The notes under the pieces are model-generated. The model was not told the origin of the DNA and did not search any database. It saw only the letters and a list, made by a program, of their open reading frames with translations. The position numbers and the translations under genes were made by a program. From Candidatus Methylomirabilota bacterium (GTDB taxonomy: Bacteria > Methylomirabilota > Methylomirabilia > Methylomirabilales > Methylomirabilaceae), in NCBI GenBank assembly GCA_003105305.1, contig PQAQ01000237.1, forward strand, positions 1-21,546: DNA of 21,546 bases. Direction: 5' to 3'. This document shows positions 15,893 to 21,546 of this stretch, in pieces. Positions within the stretch are counted from its first letter, which is position 1, and every line of letters begins with the position of its first letter.

Positions 15893-16531
15893 TCAATGCT
15901 GATGGATATGTTCGCCACCGGCGGTCAAGCTCTTCAGGTAGGCGACCAGATCGATCACTTGCCGGGCCGTCATCGTGTCGCTATAGCTGGGCATCTTTGA
16001 CCTGCCGTCGGCACCCAGATACCCTTTGTTTTCCTCACTATGGTGCTTGATCCGCCACATCGCGGAGGCGTTCGGATCGATGATCGTTTCGACGAAGTAC
16101 TCCGCTGGGTGCATCGGCCCCATCCCGGTGAGGGCGGGCCCCACATCCCCCTGCTCGGCTTTGGGTGCGGGGAAGTCTTCACCGGCAACTTCATGGCATT
16201 TGAAGCATTCAAAGTCAATAAAGACTTGCCGTCCGGCATGATGATCGCCAGTCGGTATGGTGAACCGCCACCCTTTGGGCATCGCGAGGCGAAACTGCGG
16301 CTCTACCGGCCCGCTCTGTTGCATAAACTCTGACGAAGGCGACACCAGCCGATGATGGTGATGGCCGCCCATCTGCGCAGGTTCGTCGCTCCACCCGTTC
16401 ACGACCGACAGCAGCAGAAGGCCACACATCAGAACCGTTCCCCCGAGCGCCACCCCACCCCTACGAAGCCAATGCCCTTGGAGCCTCGCCGCTGCCACCT
16501 TGCGTCTTCCCTCTTTCCCCGTACTCCGCAA
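15893..16531 (-). CDS. Monohaem class I cytochrome c with histidine-rich ends
   Basis: Periplasmic or membrane-anchored electron carrier. One CXXCH haem site (CFKCH, residues 109-113) and a probable axial Met in KMPSY (about residue 180), followed by TARQVIDLVAYLKSL, the C-terminal helix of class I cytochromes c. An N-terminal hydrophobic segment (about 30-45) follows a basic region and serves as signal peptide or anchor. Histidine clusters flank the haem domain: GGHHHHR just after the membrane segment, GDHHAG, KHHSE, and the C-terminus GGEHIHQH. The TTG at 16531, seven bases after AAAGGAG, is the preferred start (212 residues); a GTG at 16498 is the alternative. It follows the ClC gene by 40 bp on the same strand. 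The redox partner is not known. Confidence 0.8.
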   Translation of the reverse strand: MRSTGKEGRRKVAAARLQGHWLRRGGVALGGTVLMCGLLLLSVVNGWSDEPAQMGGHHHHRLVSPSSEFMQQSGPVEPQFRLAMPKGWRFTIPTGDHHAGRQVFIDFECFKCHEVAGEDFPAPKAEQGDVGPALTGMGPMHPAEYFVETIIDPNASAMWRIKHHSEENKGYLGADGRSKMPSYSDTMTARQVIDLVAYLKSLTAGGEHIHQH

Positions 16532-16570
16532 TATTCCGCTCCTTTCCGCTCTCGACAATACGAATCAGTG

Positions 16571-18349
16571 CTAACTGCTCTTTCCATCGCTTGATGGTGC
16601 GCTGGTCCGGCGACGGACCAGCGCCCGATTGTAGGCTTTGATCACATGCCGGCGAGAGATGATCCCCACCAGGCGCCGGGGGCTCGTCCGCTCCACCACC
16701 GGCAGGTGGCCCAGGTCGCGCTCATGGAATTTAATGAGTACCTCGCGCAAGCTCTCGTCAGGAAACGCGCACAGCACTTCATGGGTCGCGTAGTCGACCA
16801 CGCGGTCCTCCATACGGTTTTCGTCCACGGCCTTCGCCACATCGCGATAGGTCACAACACCCACCAGCTCCTCCTGACCGTCCACGATCGGAAACCACTC
16901 ATGGCCGGTCGTCGCGACAAGCCGCAACAGCTCGTGGATCGTGGTCCCCTGAGCGAGGGAGAGCGGATGATGGGTCAGCGCCTCTCCGACCTGGATCTCA
17001 GCCATCAGATCGCCCTCAGATGCCGCCCCGTACCGGATCCCCTGACGGGTCAGCTTCAGGGTGTAGATCGAGTCGGCGCTGCACGCCCGGAAGAGCAGTA
17101 CAGCGACAATAGTGGTGCTCATGAGGGGCAGAATAATGCGATAGTCATCCGTCATTTCGAAGAGGATGAGGATCGAGGTAATCGGCGCCTGGGCGGCCGC
17201 GCCGAACGTCGCGCTCATGCCGACCAGCGCGTAGGCGCCGTAGGAGGCGGTAAATGCAGGGAAGAGAGAGTGGATCACGGCGCCGAAGGCGCCCCCCACC
17301 AGCCCTCCGATGAGCAGGGAGGGCGCGAAGACGCCCCCCGAACCTCCGGAGCCCAAGGTGAACGAGGTCGCCATGACCTTGGCCGGCTGCAACGCCAGTA
17401 AGGCGCCCAGGGGTAGCCGCATCACTAAGATCTGCCCCATGGTCGGCAGCCCTGTTCCAAAGACCTGCGGGAGAAAGAGCCCGATCCCGCCGACCACCAG
17501 GCCACCAATGGCCGGCTGCAGAAACTCGGGCAGGTGCGAGCGGGCGAAGAGATCCTCGAAGGCATACAGGATTTTGACAAAGGCGAGGGCCGCCAGGCCG
17601 GACAAGAGACCCAACAGAGCGTAGAAGAGCAACTCCTTTTCGCTGATCAGATCCCACGGCGGAACGGCGAAGGCGGGAAAATTGCCCAGCGTCGCCCGGG
17701 AGACGACTGCGGCGGCGAAGGCGGAGAGGACAACCAGGCTGAAGTCGGCGGTAAACCGGCCGAGCAGGATCTCCAGCGCAAACATCGCGCCGGCAATGGG
17801 GGCATTGAAGGTGGCCGCCACGCCGCCGGCCGCGCCGCACGCGACCAGGGTCCGCACCTGCTCGGTCGGCATCCGCAACCATTGCGCAACCGAGGAGCCG
17901 ATGCTGGAGCCGATCTGAATCATCGGGCCTTCCCGGCCGGCAGAACCGCCGGAGCCGATGGTGATCGCGGAGGCGAGGATCTTAACCAAGGCCACCCGCC
18001 GTCGGATCCGACCGCCTCTGAGGACCATGGCGGTCATCACCTCCGGGACGCCGTGCCCTTTGGCTTCCCTGGCAAAGCGGACGATCAGGGGCCCCACGAT
18101 CAGCCCGCCAATGGCCGGCAGCAGCAGCACGTAGTACCGACCCAGGCCCGCAAAGAGCCGCCGACCGCCATCAAAGAATACGAAGGTGGACAACTGGAGC
18201 AGGCGGATGAACCCCACAGCGCCCAAGCCGGTGGCGATGCCGACCGCGATGGCGATCACGACCGCCCGTAGGGCCTGCGGGGGTGCCAGACGTCGAAGGA
18301 GACGGCGGATCTGAGACCGGATTCGGTCTCTCCCGAACAGAAGTGTCAT
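16571..18349 (-). CDS. ClC-family anion channel/transporter with C-terminal CBS domains
   Basis: Inner-membrane chloride or anion channel/exchanger. About 592 residues: a ClC core (about 25-430) with roughly ten to twelve helices, and two CBS domains (about 445-580) that usually bind adenine nucleotides. Signatures: GSGGSAGREGPMIQIG with the gating Glu (residue 140), GAAGGVAATFNAPIAGAMFA, and GSGGSGGVFAPSL. The Ser of the GSGIP selectivity motif is replaced by His (GHGVP), and the position of the inner proton Glu of E. coli ClC-ec1 (Glu203) is Ile, while the preceding Glu is kept (ALEIL). A Tyr in DSIYTLKL corresponds to Tyr445. The start is uncertain: ATG at 18349 has GGAG 13 bases upstream; an in-frame GTG at 18370 is possible. 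Confidence 0.92.
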   Translation of the reverse strand: MTLLFGRDRIRSQIRRLLRRLAPPQALRAVVIAIAVGIATGLGAVGFIRLLQLSTFVFFDGGRRLFAGLGRYYVLLLPAIGGLIVGPLIVRFAREAKGHGVPEVMTAMVLRGGRIRRRVALVKILASAITIGSGGSAGREGPMIQIGSSIGSSVAQWLRMPTEQVRTLVACGAAGGVAATFNAPIAGAMFALEILLGRFTADFSLVVLSAFAAAVVSRATLGNFPAFAVPPWDLISEKELLFYALLGLLSGLAALAFVKILYAFEDLFARSHLPEFLQPAIGGLVVGGIGLFLPQVFGTGLPTMGQILVMRLPLGALLALQPAKVMATSFTLGSGGSGGVFAPSLLIGGLVGGAFGAVIHSLFPAFTASYGAYALVGMSATFGAAAQAPITSILILFEMTDDYRIILPLMSTTIVAVLLFRACSADSIYTLKLTRQGIRYGAASEGDLMAEIQVGEALTHHPLSLAQGTTIHELLRLVATTGHEWFPIVDGQEELVGVVTYRDVAKAVDENRMEDRVVDYATHEVLCAFPDESLREVLIKFHERDLGHLPVVERTSPRRLVGIISRRHVIKAYNRALVRRRTSAPSSDGKSS

Positions 18350-18393
18350 CGCATCAATGGGGCTCCACACACGATCGACAACCGCACGATCAG

Positions 18394-18424
18394 TTTATAA
18401 CAATCGTCGTGAAGCCTTTGTCGA
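18394..18424 (-). promoter_or_regulatory. Promoter candidate for the ClC gene
   Basis: Minus strand TGT-TATAAA (18402-18394) is an extended -10 element; TCGACA (18424-18419) is a possible -35 at a long 19-bp spacing. It lies between the second pal gene and the ClC gene. Confidence 0.3.
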
Positions 18425-18431
18425 CTCCTAC

Positions 18432-19022
18432 CTACTCCTTCTCCACAACAAAGTGGTCTCGCCGATTCTGCTTCCATGCGGACTCATCATGACCGGACAC
18501 AAACGGTCGCTCTTTGCCGTAGCTCACCGTGCGCACCTGGGTCCCGTCAATGCCCATAGCCATCAGGTAGTCCTTTGCGGCGCGGGCGCGGTGTTCTCCC
18601 AAAGCCATGTTATACTCGCTCGTACCTCGCTCATCGCAATGACCCTCAATGGTGATCACAGCCGTTTTATGGACCCGCAGCCAGCCCGCATCTTCATTCA
18701 GAGCCGGTTTCCCATCAGAGCGGATATTCGACCGGTCAAAATCAAAGAAGACGTCCTGCAACGGCGACACCTCCCGTGCGGAACGTATCGCCTGGGGGAC
18801 CGGTCGCTCGATTGGCGGGGCCGACGGGGCCTTCACGACCTCACCACCGGCCGCGGGCGACGGTGACACAGCCCCCACAGCAGGCTGTGTCGGCTGTTTT
18901 GCGCAGGCCGCCAGCGCAATAACCGTCCCGAGTATGCCAGCGCACCATGCCCTCGTACGCAATCCCACGCGACCGCTCCGCACGCCAGACCCCTCGATAC
19001 ACCCCTCAATCTCACTGTTCAT
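18432..19022 (-). CDS. Second Pal-like OmpA-family lipoprotein
   Basis: A 196-residue paralogue of the operon Pal. It has a long signal region with lipobox ALAAC (Cys at residue 40), a Pro/Ser/Ala linker, and an OmpA-like domain (about 88-196) with [36 protein letters not shown] and [19 protein letters not shown]. These match Pal at almost every motif residue, so it should bind peptidoglycan and be anchored in the outer membrane. The ATG at 19022-19020 follows AGAGGGGGG. It is not beside tol genes but 42 bp after a histidine-rich membrane protein and tetR, so it may be made under different conditions from the operon Pal. Whether it binds TolB cannot be told. Confidence 0.88.
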   Translation of the reverse strand: MNSEIEGCIEGSGVRSGRVGLRTRAWCAGILGTVIALAACAKQPTQPAVGAVSPSPAAGGEVVKAPSAPPIERPVPQAIRSAREVSPLQDVFFDFDRSNIRSDGKPALNEDAGWLRVHKTAVITIEGHCDERGTSEYNMALGEHRARAAKDYLMAMGIDGTQVRTVSYGKERPFVSGHDESAWKQNRRDHFVVEKE

Positions 19023-19064
19023 CGTGTCCCCCCTCTGTTTGTGATGATGTCTGCTTCTCGCTCG

Positions 19065-19841
19065 TCATGCCGAGTGCTTGCGTCTACCGTTCATGTAGGA
19101 TCTGACGCCGATGACCAGCGCCGACACGCCCAGCAGCGTGCCGGCCAACTGGAACCCCGGGTTGGAGAAATACCACGGCAGATGCGTCTTCATCTCCAGA
19201 CCGACGGTAAAGGGAAATGTGTAGGTCGGATCGACGGCCTGTATCTCCGCCGGCGTCGGATCGTTGCTGCCATGACTGTGAATGACCCGGTTCAGCTCGC
19301 CAGGATCGGCCGGGGGATGCTCGCGGTGTGCGATGCCGGGCCCGACCTTTTCCAGCTTCAGGATGGCCACATAGTGACCGGCCTTGGGAATCTCGGTATC
19401 GACCCGCACCGTGCCGTCACGGTACACCGCCGGGGGTATCGAGACGAGAGCATGGTCATGATCCCCCTCCCCAGCCGTGTGTTGGTGCCCCGCCTCTTCT
19501 GCCTCGATAATCCGGACGGAGACGGGCAGCGTTCTGAGCTCTTCATTGTACAGGTCAAAGGCCATCCAGAGCTTACCGGTCTTCGGGACGCCTCCGCAAT
19601 ACGACTGAAATTCCGCCTTAAACTGCACCGATCCGACTTCTTGCAGTTTGCGGATATCTGCTGCCGTATTCTTCTGCTGGTACGTCGTAAAATGCACCAA
19701 GTAGTGGCCCTTCTGTTGACTACACTGATCCGCCTTATCCCAATCCCCCATCGCATCGCCGCCGCCTCCGTGGGCCAGGGCCTTGGACACTCCCACGAGC
19801 AGCAGGACCATCGTACAACCTATCGACACCACCTGCTTCAT
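19065..19841 (-). CDS. Histidine-rich, membrane-anchored periplasmic protein (unknown family)
   Basis: I do not recognise this family with confidence. The 258-residue precursor has a signal peptide (about 1-23) with a cleavage site after ALA, which would leave His24 as the mature N-terminus (HGGGGDAMGDWD). The periplasmic part has two Cys (40 and 82), a likely disulphide, in DQCSQQKGHYLVHF and QSYCGGVPKTG. Beta-type stretches LPVSVRIIEAEEA and AGHYVAILKLEKVG suggest a beta-sandwich. His clusters: GHQHTAGEGDHDH (118-130), AHREH and IHSHG. One C-terminal transmembrane helix (about 229-247) ends in a basic tail. GGAAGGAG precedes the ATG, which is three bases after the tetR stop. Copper or other metal binding is a plausible inference, as in N-terminal-His copper proteins. 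Confidence 0.75.
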   Translation of the reverse strand: MKQVVSIGCTMVLLLVGVSKALAHGGGGDAMGDWDKADQCSQQKGHYLVHFTTYQQKNTAADIRKLQEVGSVQFKAEFQSYCGGVPKTGKLWMAFDLYNEELRTLPVSVRIIEAEEAGHQHTAGEGDHDHALVSIPPAVYRDGTVRVDTEIPKAGHYVAILKLEKVGPGIAHREHPPADPGELNRVIHSHGSNDPTPAEIQAVDPTYTFPFTVGLEMKTHLPWYFSNPGFQLAGTLLGVSALVIGVRSYMNGRRKHSA

Positions 19842-19844
19842 CGT

Positions 19845-20540
19845 TCAACTCCTTCCGGGGTCGAGGCGTTCCTTTACGCCGCCGCCCCTCGCCGAGGACA
19901 TCGGCTCTCCATACACCACTCCACGTCCGGTGTCCCCGACAACCCCTTCAAGGAACATTCGGACCGGAATGTCCAGCGCTCCCGCACCGTCTTGTTGCGC
20001 TCCGCTTATAATCACCTGGTACGAGAGGTAACCGGTTACAAAGCCCGCCATCGCGCAGGCCATCTGTTTCAACGTAGCCCGGGACCATCGTTTGCCGTCT
20101 AACGCCTTCCTAAGCTCCGAGGCAAGAAAGTGTATATACCGCTCGTACTCCTTCTGGAGGGTCCGCCTTTCGTCCGTGTAGAGTTTGAGCCATCCTCGCA
20201 CCTGATGGAATAGGATCAAGAGGTCGCGCCGCTTGTCGAAAAACTGGAATTGTGCCAGTAGGAGACGCTGCACCCGCTCGGTCGCCGTCGGCGCAGCCGC
20301 TACCTCACGGCGACACTGCGCCAGCAGGTCGTTAAAGCCGTCATGCAGGAGGTGTCGGATAATGGCGGTCTTGGATGGAAAATGCTGATAAAAGGTCCCC
20401 TTTCCGACATCCGCCGCCTCGGTGATATCCTCAACAGTGGTGTCATAGATCCCCTGTCGGGCAAATAACACCAGCGCTGCGTTAACCAGCCCTTCTCTCG
20501 TCGCCGTCATGCGACGCTGTACGCGCGTTTCAACAGCCAT
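19845..20540 (-). CDS. TetR/AcrR-family transcriptional regulator
   Basis: Ligand-responsive repressor. The N-terminal helix-turn-helix domain (about 12-62) is clear: GLVNAALVLFARQGIYDTTV, then DITEAADVGKGTFYQHFPSK. The remaining 165 residues form the variable helical ligand/dimer domain, including RRDLLILFHQVRGWLKLYTD; its ligand is unknown. The length of 231 residues is normal, with a glycine/arginine-rich C-terminal extension. The ATG at 20540-20538 follows GGGGGTAAGG. It is the first gene of a probable two-gene unit with the histidine-rich protein (3-bp gap). A near-consensus promoter and a palindrome upstream point to autoregulation. Confidence 0.93.
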   Translation of the reverse strand: MAVETRVQRRMTATREGLVNAALVLFARQGIYDTTVEDITEAADVGKGTFYQHFPSKTAIIRHLLHDGFNDLLAQCRREVAAAPTATERVQRLLLAQFQFFDKRRDLLILFHQVRGWLKLYTDERRTLQKEYERYIHFLASELRKALDGKRWSRATLKQMACAMAGFVTGYLSYQVIISGAQQDGAGALDIPVRMFLEGVVGDTGRGVVYGEPMSSARGGGVKERLDPGRS

Positions 20541-20565
20541 GCCTTACCCCCAATTAGGTCGTTAT

Positions 20566-20579
20566 TGACTATATAGTCA
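20566..20579. promoter_or_regulatory. Palindromic operator candidate upstream of tetR
   Basis: TGACTATATAGTCA is a 14-bp perfect palindrome, 25 bp before the tetR start and about 14 bp after the predicted transcription start. The half-site GACTATA recurs on the minus strand at 20597-20591, between the palindrome and the -10. The arrangement suits TetR binding that blocks its own promoter. Confidence 0.6.
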
Positions 20580-20599
20580 TAATCGGTTGTATAGTCGAT

Positions 20600-20628
20600 A
20601 TCATAGCGTCCGACCTTTATCCTGTCAA
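20600..20628 (-). promoter_or_regulatory. Strong sigma70-type promoter for tetR and the histidine-rich gene
   Basis: Minus strand TTGACA (20628-20623, full consensus), 17-bp spacer, TATGAT (20605-20600, 5 of 6). Predicted start near 20593, giving a leader of about 53 bases that contains the palindromic operator. Confidence 0.65.
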
Positions 20629-20662
20629 GTGCGATCGCCCTGAGTCCGGAGATCGCCTTGCC

Positions 20663-20691
20663 TTGATCTGTGGCCAATCTGGGAGTAAGAT
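20663..20691 (+). promoter_or_regulatory. Promoter candidate for the transaldolase gene
   Basis: TTGATC (20663-20668), 17-bp spacer, TAAGAT (20686-20691). Moderate match. Transcription from here would begin after the upstream in-frame ATG at 20690, favouring translation from 20762. Confidence 0.3.
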
Positions 20692-20761
20692 GACTGATCA
20701 TCCGAATAGAGGCATGCGTCCCTTGGAAGTCGCCAACAGCTTTCCGGCGGAGGACAACACG

Positions 20762-21546
20762 ATGAACCCGTTGCAAGCGTTGCTTGAGTATGGACAATCG
20801 GTCTGGTTGGACTACATCAGGCGAGGTTTGATCGCCAGCGGCGAGTTGCAACGCCTGATAGACGAAGACGGACTGCGCGGCATCACCTCGAACCCCGCCA
20901 TCTTTGAGAAGGCGATCATCGGGAGTACCGACTACGCAGAAGCCCTCGCGCGCATGGATCTACGCCGGGATCTGGACGCAGAGTCGCGTTACGAGCAGTT
21001 GGCGATCCAGGACATTCAGAGCGCCGCTGATCTGCTCCGGCCCGTCTATGAGCAGGCCACGCGCCGGGACGGTTTCGTAAGTCTGGAGGTCTCACCCTAC
21101 CTCGCCCACGATATGAAGGCGACCATCGATGAGGCGAAAAGGCTCTGGCGGATCATAGGACGCCCAAACGTGATGATCAAGGTCCCGGGCACCGTCGAAG
21201 GGATCGCAGCCTTTAGACAGCTCATCACTGAAGGGATCAACGTCAATGTCACCCTGCTGTTCTCCCGACAGGTCTATGAACTGGTCGCCCATGCGTACAT
21301 CGACGGGCTGGAAACGCTTGTCGCGCGGGGCGGAGATCCGGGTGCGATTTCGAGCGTCGCCAGCTTCTTCATCAGCCGCATCGATACGGCCGTCGACGCC
21401 CGACTCGACGCCCGACTGAAGCAGGCCGTAAGCGCCGATGAGCAGGCGCTGTTGCGCAGCCTGTTCGGTAAGGCCGCCATCGCAAACGGGAAGCTGACCT
21501 ACCGGCGGTATAAGGAGATATTCCAGGGTGACCGGTGGCAGGCTCT
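20762..21546 (+). CDS. tal: Transaldolase (3' end beyond window; possibly a transaldolase-Pgi fusion)
   Basis: Transfers a dihydroxyacetone unit between sugar phosphates in the pentose phosphate pathway, in the cytosol. The visible 261 codons begin MNPLQALLEYGQSVWLDYIR and contain GITSNPAIFEKAI, the strand FVSLEVSPYLAHD, the Schiff-base Lys140 in NVMIKVPGT, GINVNVTLLFS and ISSVASFFISRIDTAVD. This is the longer transaldolase type found in cyanobacteria and actinobacteria, sometimes fused to glucose-6-phosphate isomerase; the window ends too early to tell. The ATG at 20762 has GGAGG eight bases upstream. An in-frame ATG at 20690 would add 24 non-conserved residues. A 12-bp tandem duplication (21395-21418) gives DARLDARL. 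It is divergent from tetR. Confidence 0.94.
   Translation, partial: MNPLQALLEYGQSVWLDYIRRGLIASGELQRLIDEDGLRGITSNPAIFEKAIIGSTDYAEALARMDLRRDLDAESRYEQLAIQDIQSAADLLRPVYEQATRRDGFVSLEVSPYLAHDMKATIDEAKRLWRIIGRPNVMIKVPGTVEGIAAFRQLITEGINVNVTLLFSRQVYELVAHAYIDGLETLVARGGDPGAISSVASFFISRIDTAVDARLDARLKQAVSADEQALLRSLFGKAAIANGKLTYRRYKEIFQGDRWQA

Noticed and set aside
15572..16000. 142-codon plus-strand frame across the 338-bp gap
   Set aside because: Runs antisense into the cytochrome c gene, and its product shows no domain or signal.
17145..18271. Two long open frames (245 codons each, one per strand) within the ClC gene
   Set aside because: Both overlap the ClC gene in other frames, and the translations are low-complexity Arg/Gly/Ala. 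The ClC frame holds all family motifs.
19041..20102. 353-codon open frame on the plus strand
   Set aside because: It lies antisense across the His-rich protein and tetR, both with strong family or signal-sequence evidence and ribosome sites. Its translation is Arg/His-rich with no recognisable domain, as expected from GC-rich antisense frames.
1..21546. CRISPR arrays, transposases, integrases, rRNA genes
   Set aside because: No regularly spaced direct repeats, no recombinase or transposase motifs and no rRNA sequence were seen on either strand.

Overview
This is a dense, GC-rich bacterial window from a diderm (Gram-negative-type) cell: it holds a complete Tol-Pal trans-envelope operon, a second Pal-like lipoprotein and several other lipoproteins. 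Gene content and protein style recall the NC10 / Methylomirabilis group or a nearby deep-branching phylum. That is an impression from the sequence only; no search was run. Nearly all genes lie on the minus strand. Only leuB and the truncated transaldolase gene are on the plus strand.

Region 1 (1-7678, minus) is a housekeeping block. In transcription order it runs engB, a large TPR lipoprotein, a LolB-like lipoprotein, ispE, tRNA-Gln(TTG), prs, rplY, pth, rpsF, ssb, rpsR (cut by the window edge). Genes overlap or sit a few bases apart, as in an operon. Two small features stand out. One is a 7-codon leader ORF with a strong Shine-Dalgarno whose stop codon overlaps the prs start. The other is a compact 65-bp inverted-repeat element between tRNA-Gln and ispE that supplies the ispE stop codon.

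Region 2 (7700-8886, plus) is a solitary leuB, divergent from engB and convergent with the Tol-Pal operon.

Region 3 (8921-14380, minus) is the Tol-Pal operon in the order tolQ, tolR, a TolA/TonB-like transducer, tolB, pal, cpoB, with a good promoter candidate before tolQ. The inner-membrane TolQ-TolR motor would energise the transducer, which reaches through the periplasm to TolB and Pal. The transducer is short and proline-rich and lacks the long helical arm of classical TolA.

Region 4 (14429-16531, minus) is looser and accessory-like: a BamE/SmpA-like lipoprotein, a 133-residue protein I do not recognise, and a small monohaem cytochrome c with histidine clusters near both ends. Two intergenic stretches of 388 and 338 bp hold promoter-like signals and stem-loops.

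Region 5 (16571-20628, minus) contains a TetR regulator, a histidine-rich membrane-anchored protein whose predicted mature N-terminus is histidine, a second Pal-like lipoprotein, and a ClC anion channel/transporter with CBS domains. The tetR promoter is near consensus and is followed by a 14-bp perfect palindrome, so autoregulation is likely. The TetR plus histidine-rich protein pair, with the second Pal, ClC and histidine-tailed cytochrome downstream, is the least explained part of the window and the best candidate for new biology, possibly metal (copper) handling at the cell surface. That function is inference.

Region 6 (20663-21546, plus) is the start of a transaldolase gene that runs off the window. 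No CRISPR array, transposase, integrase or rRNA was seen.
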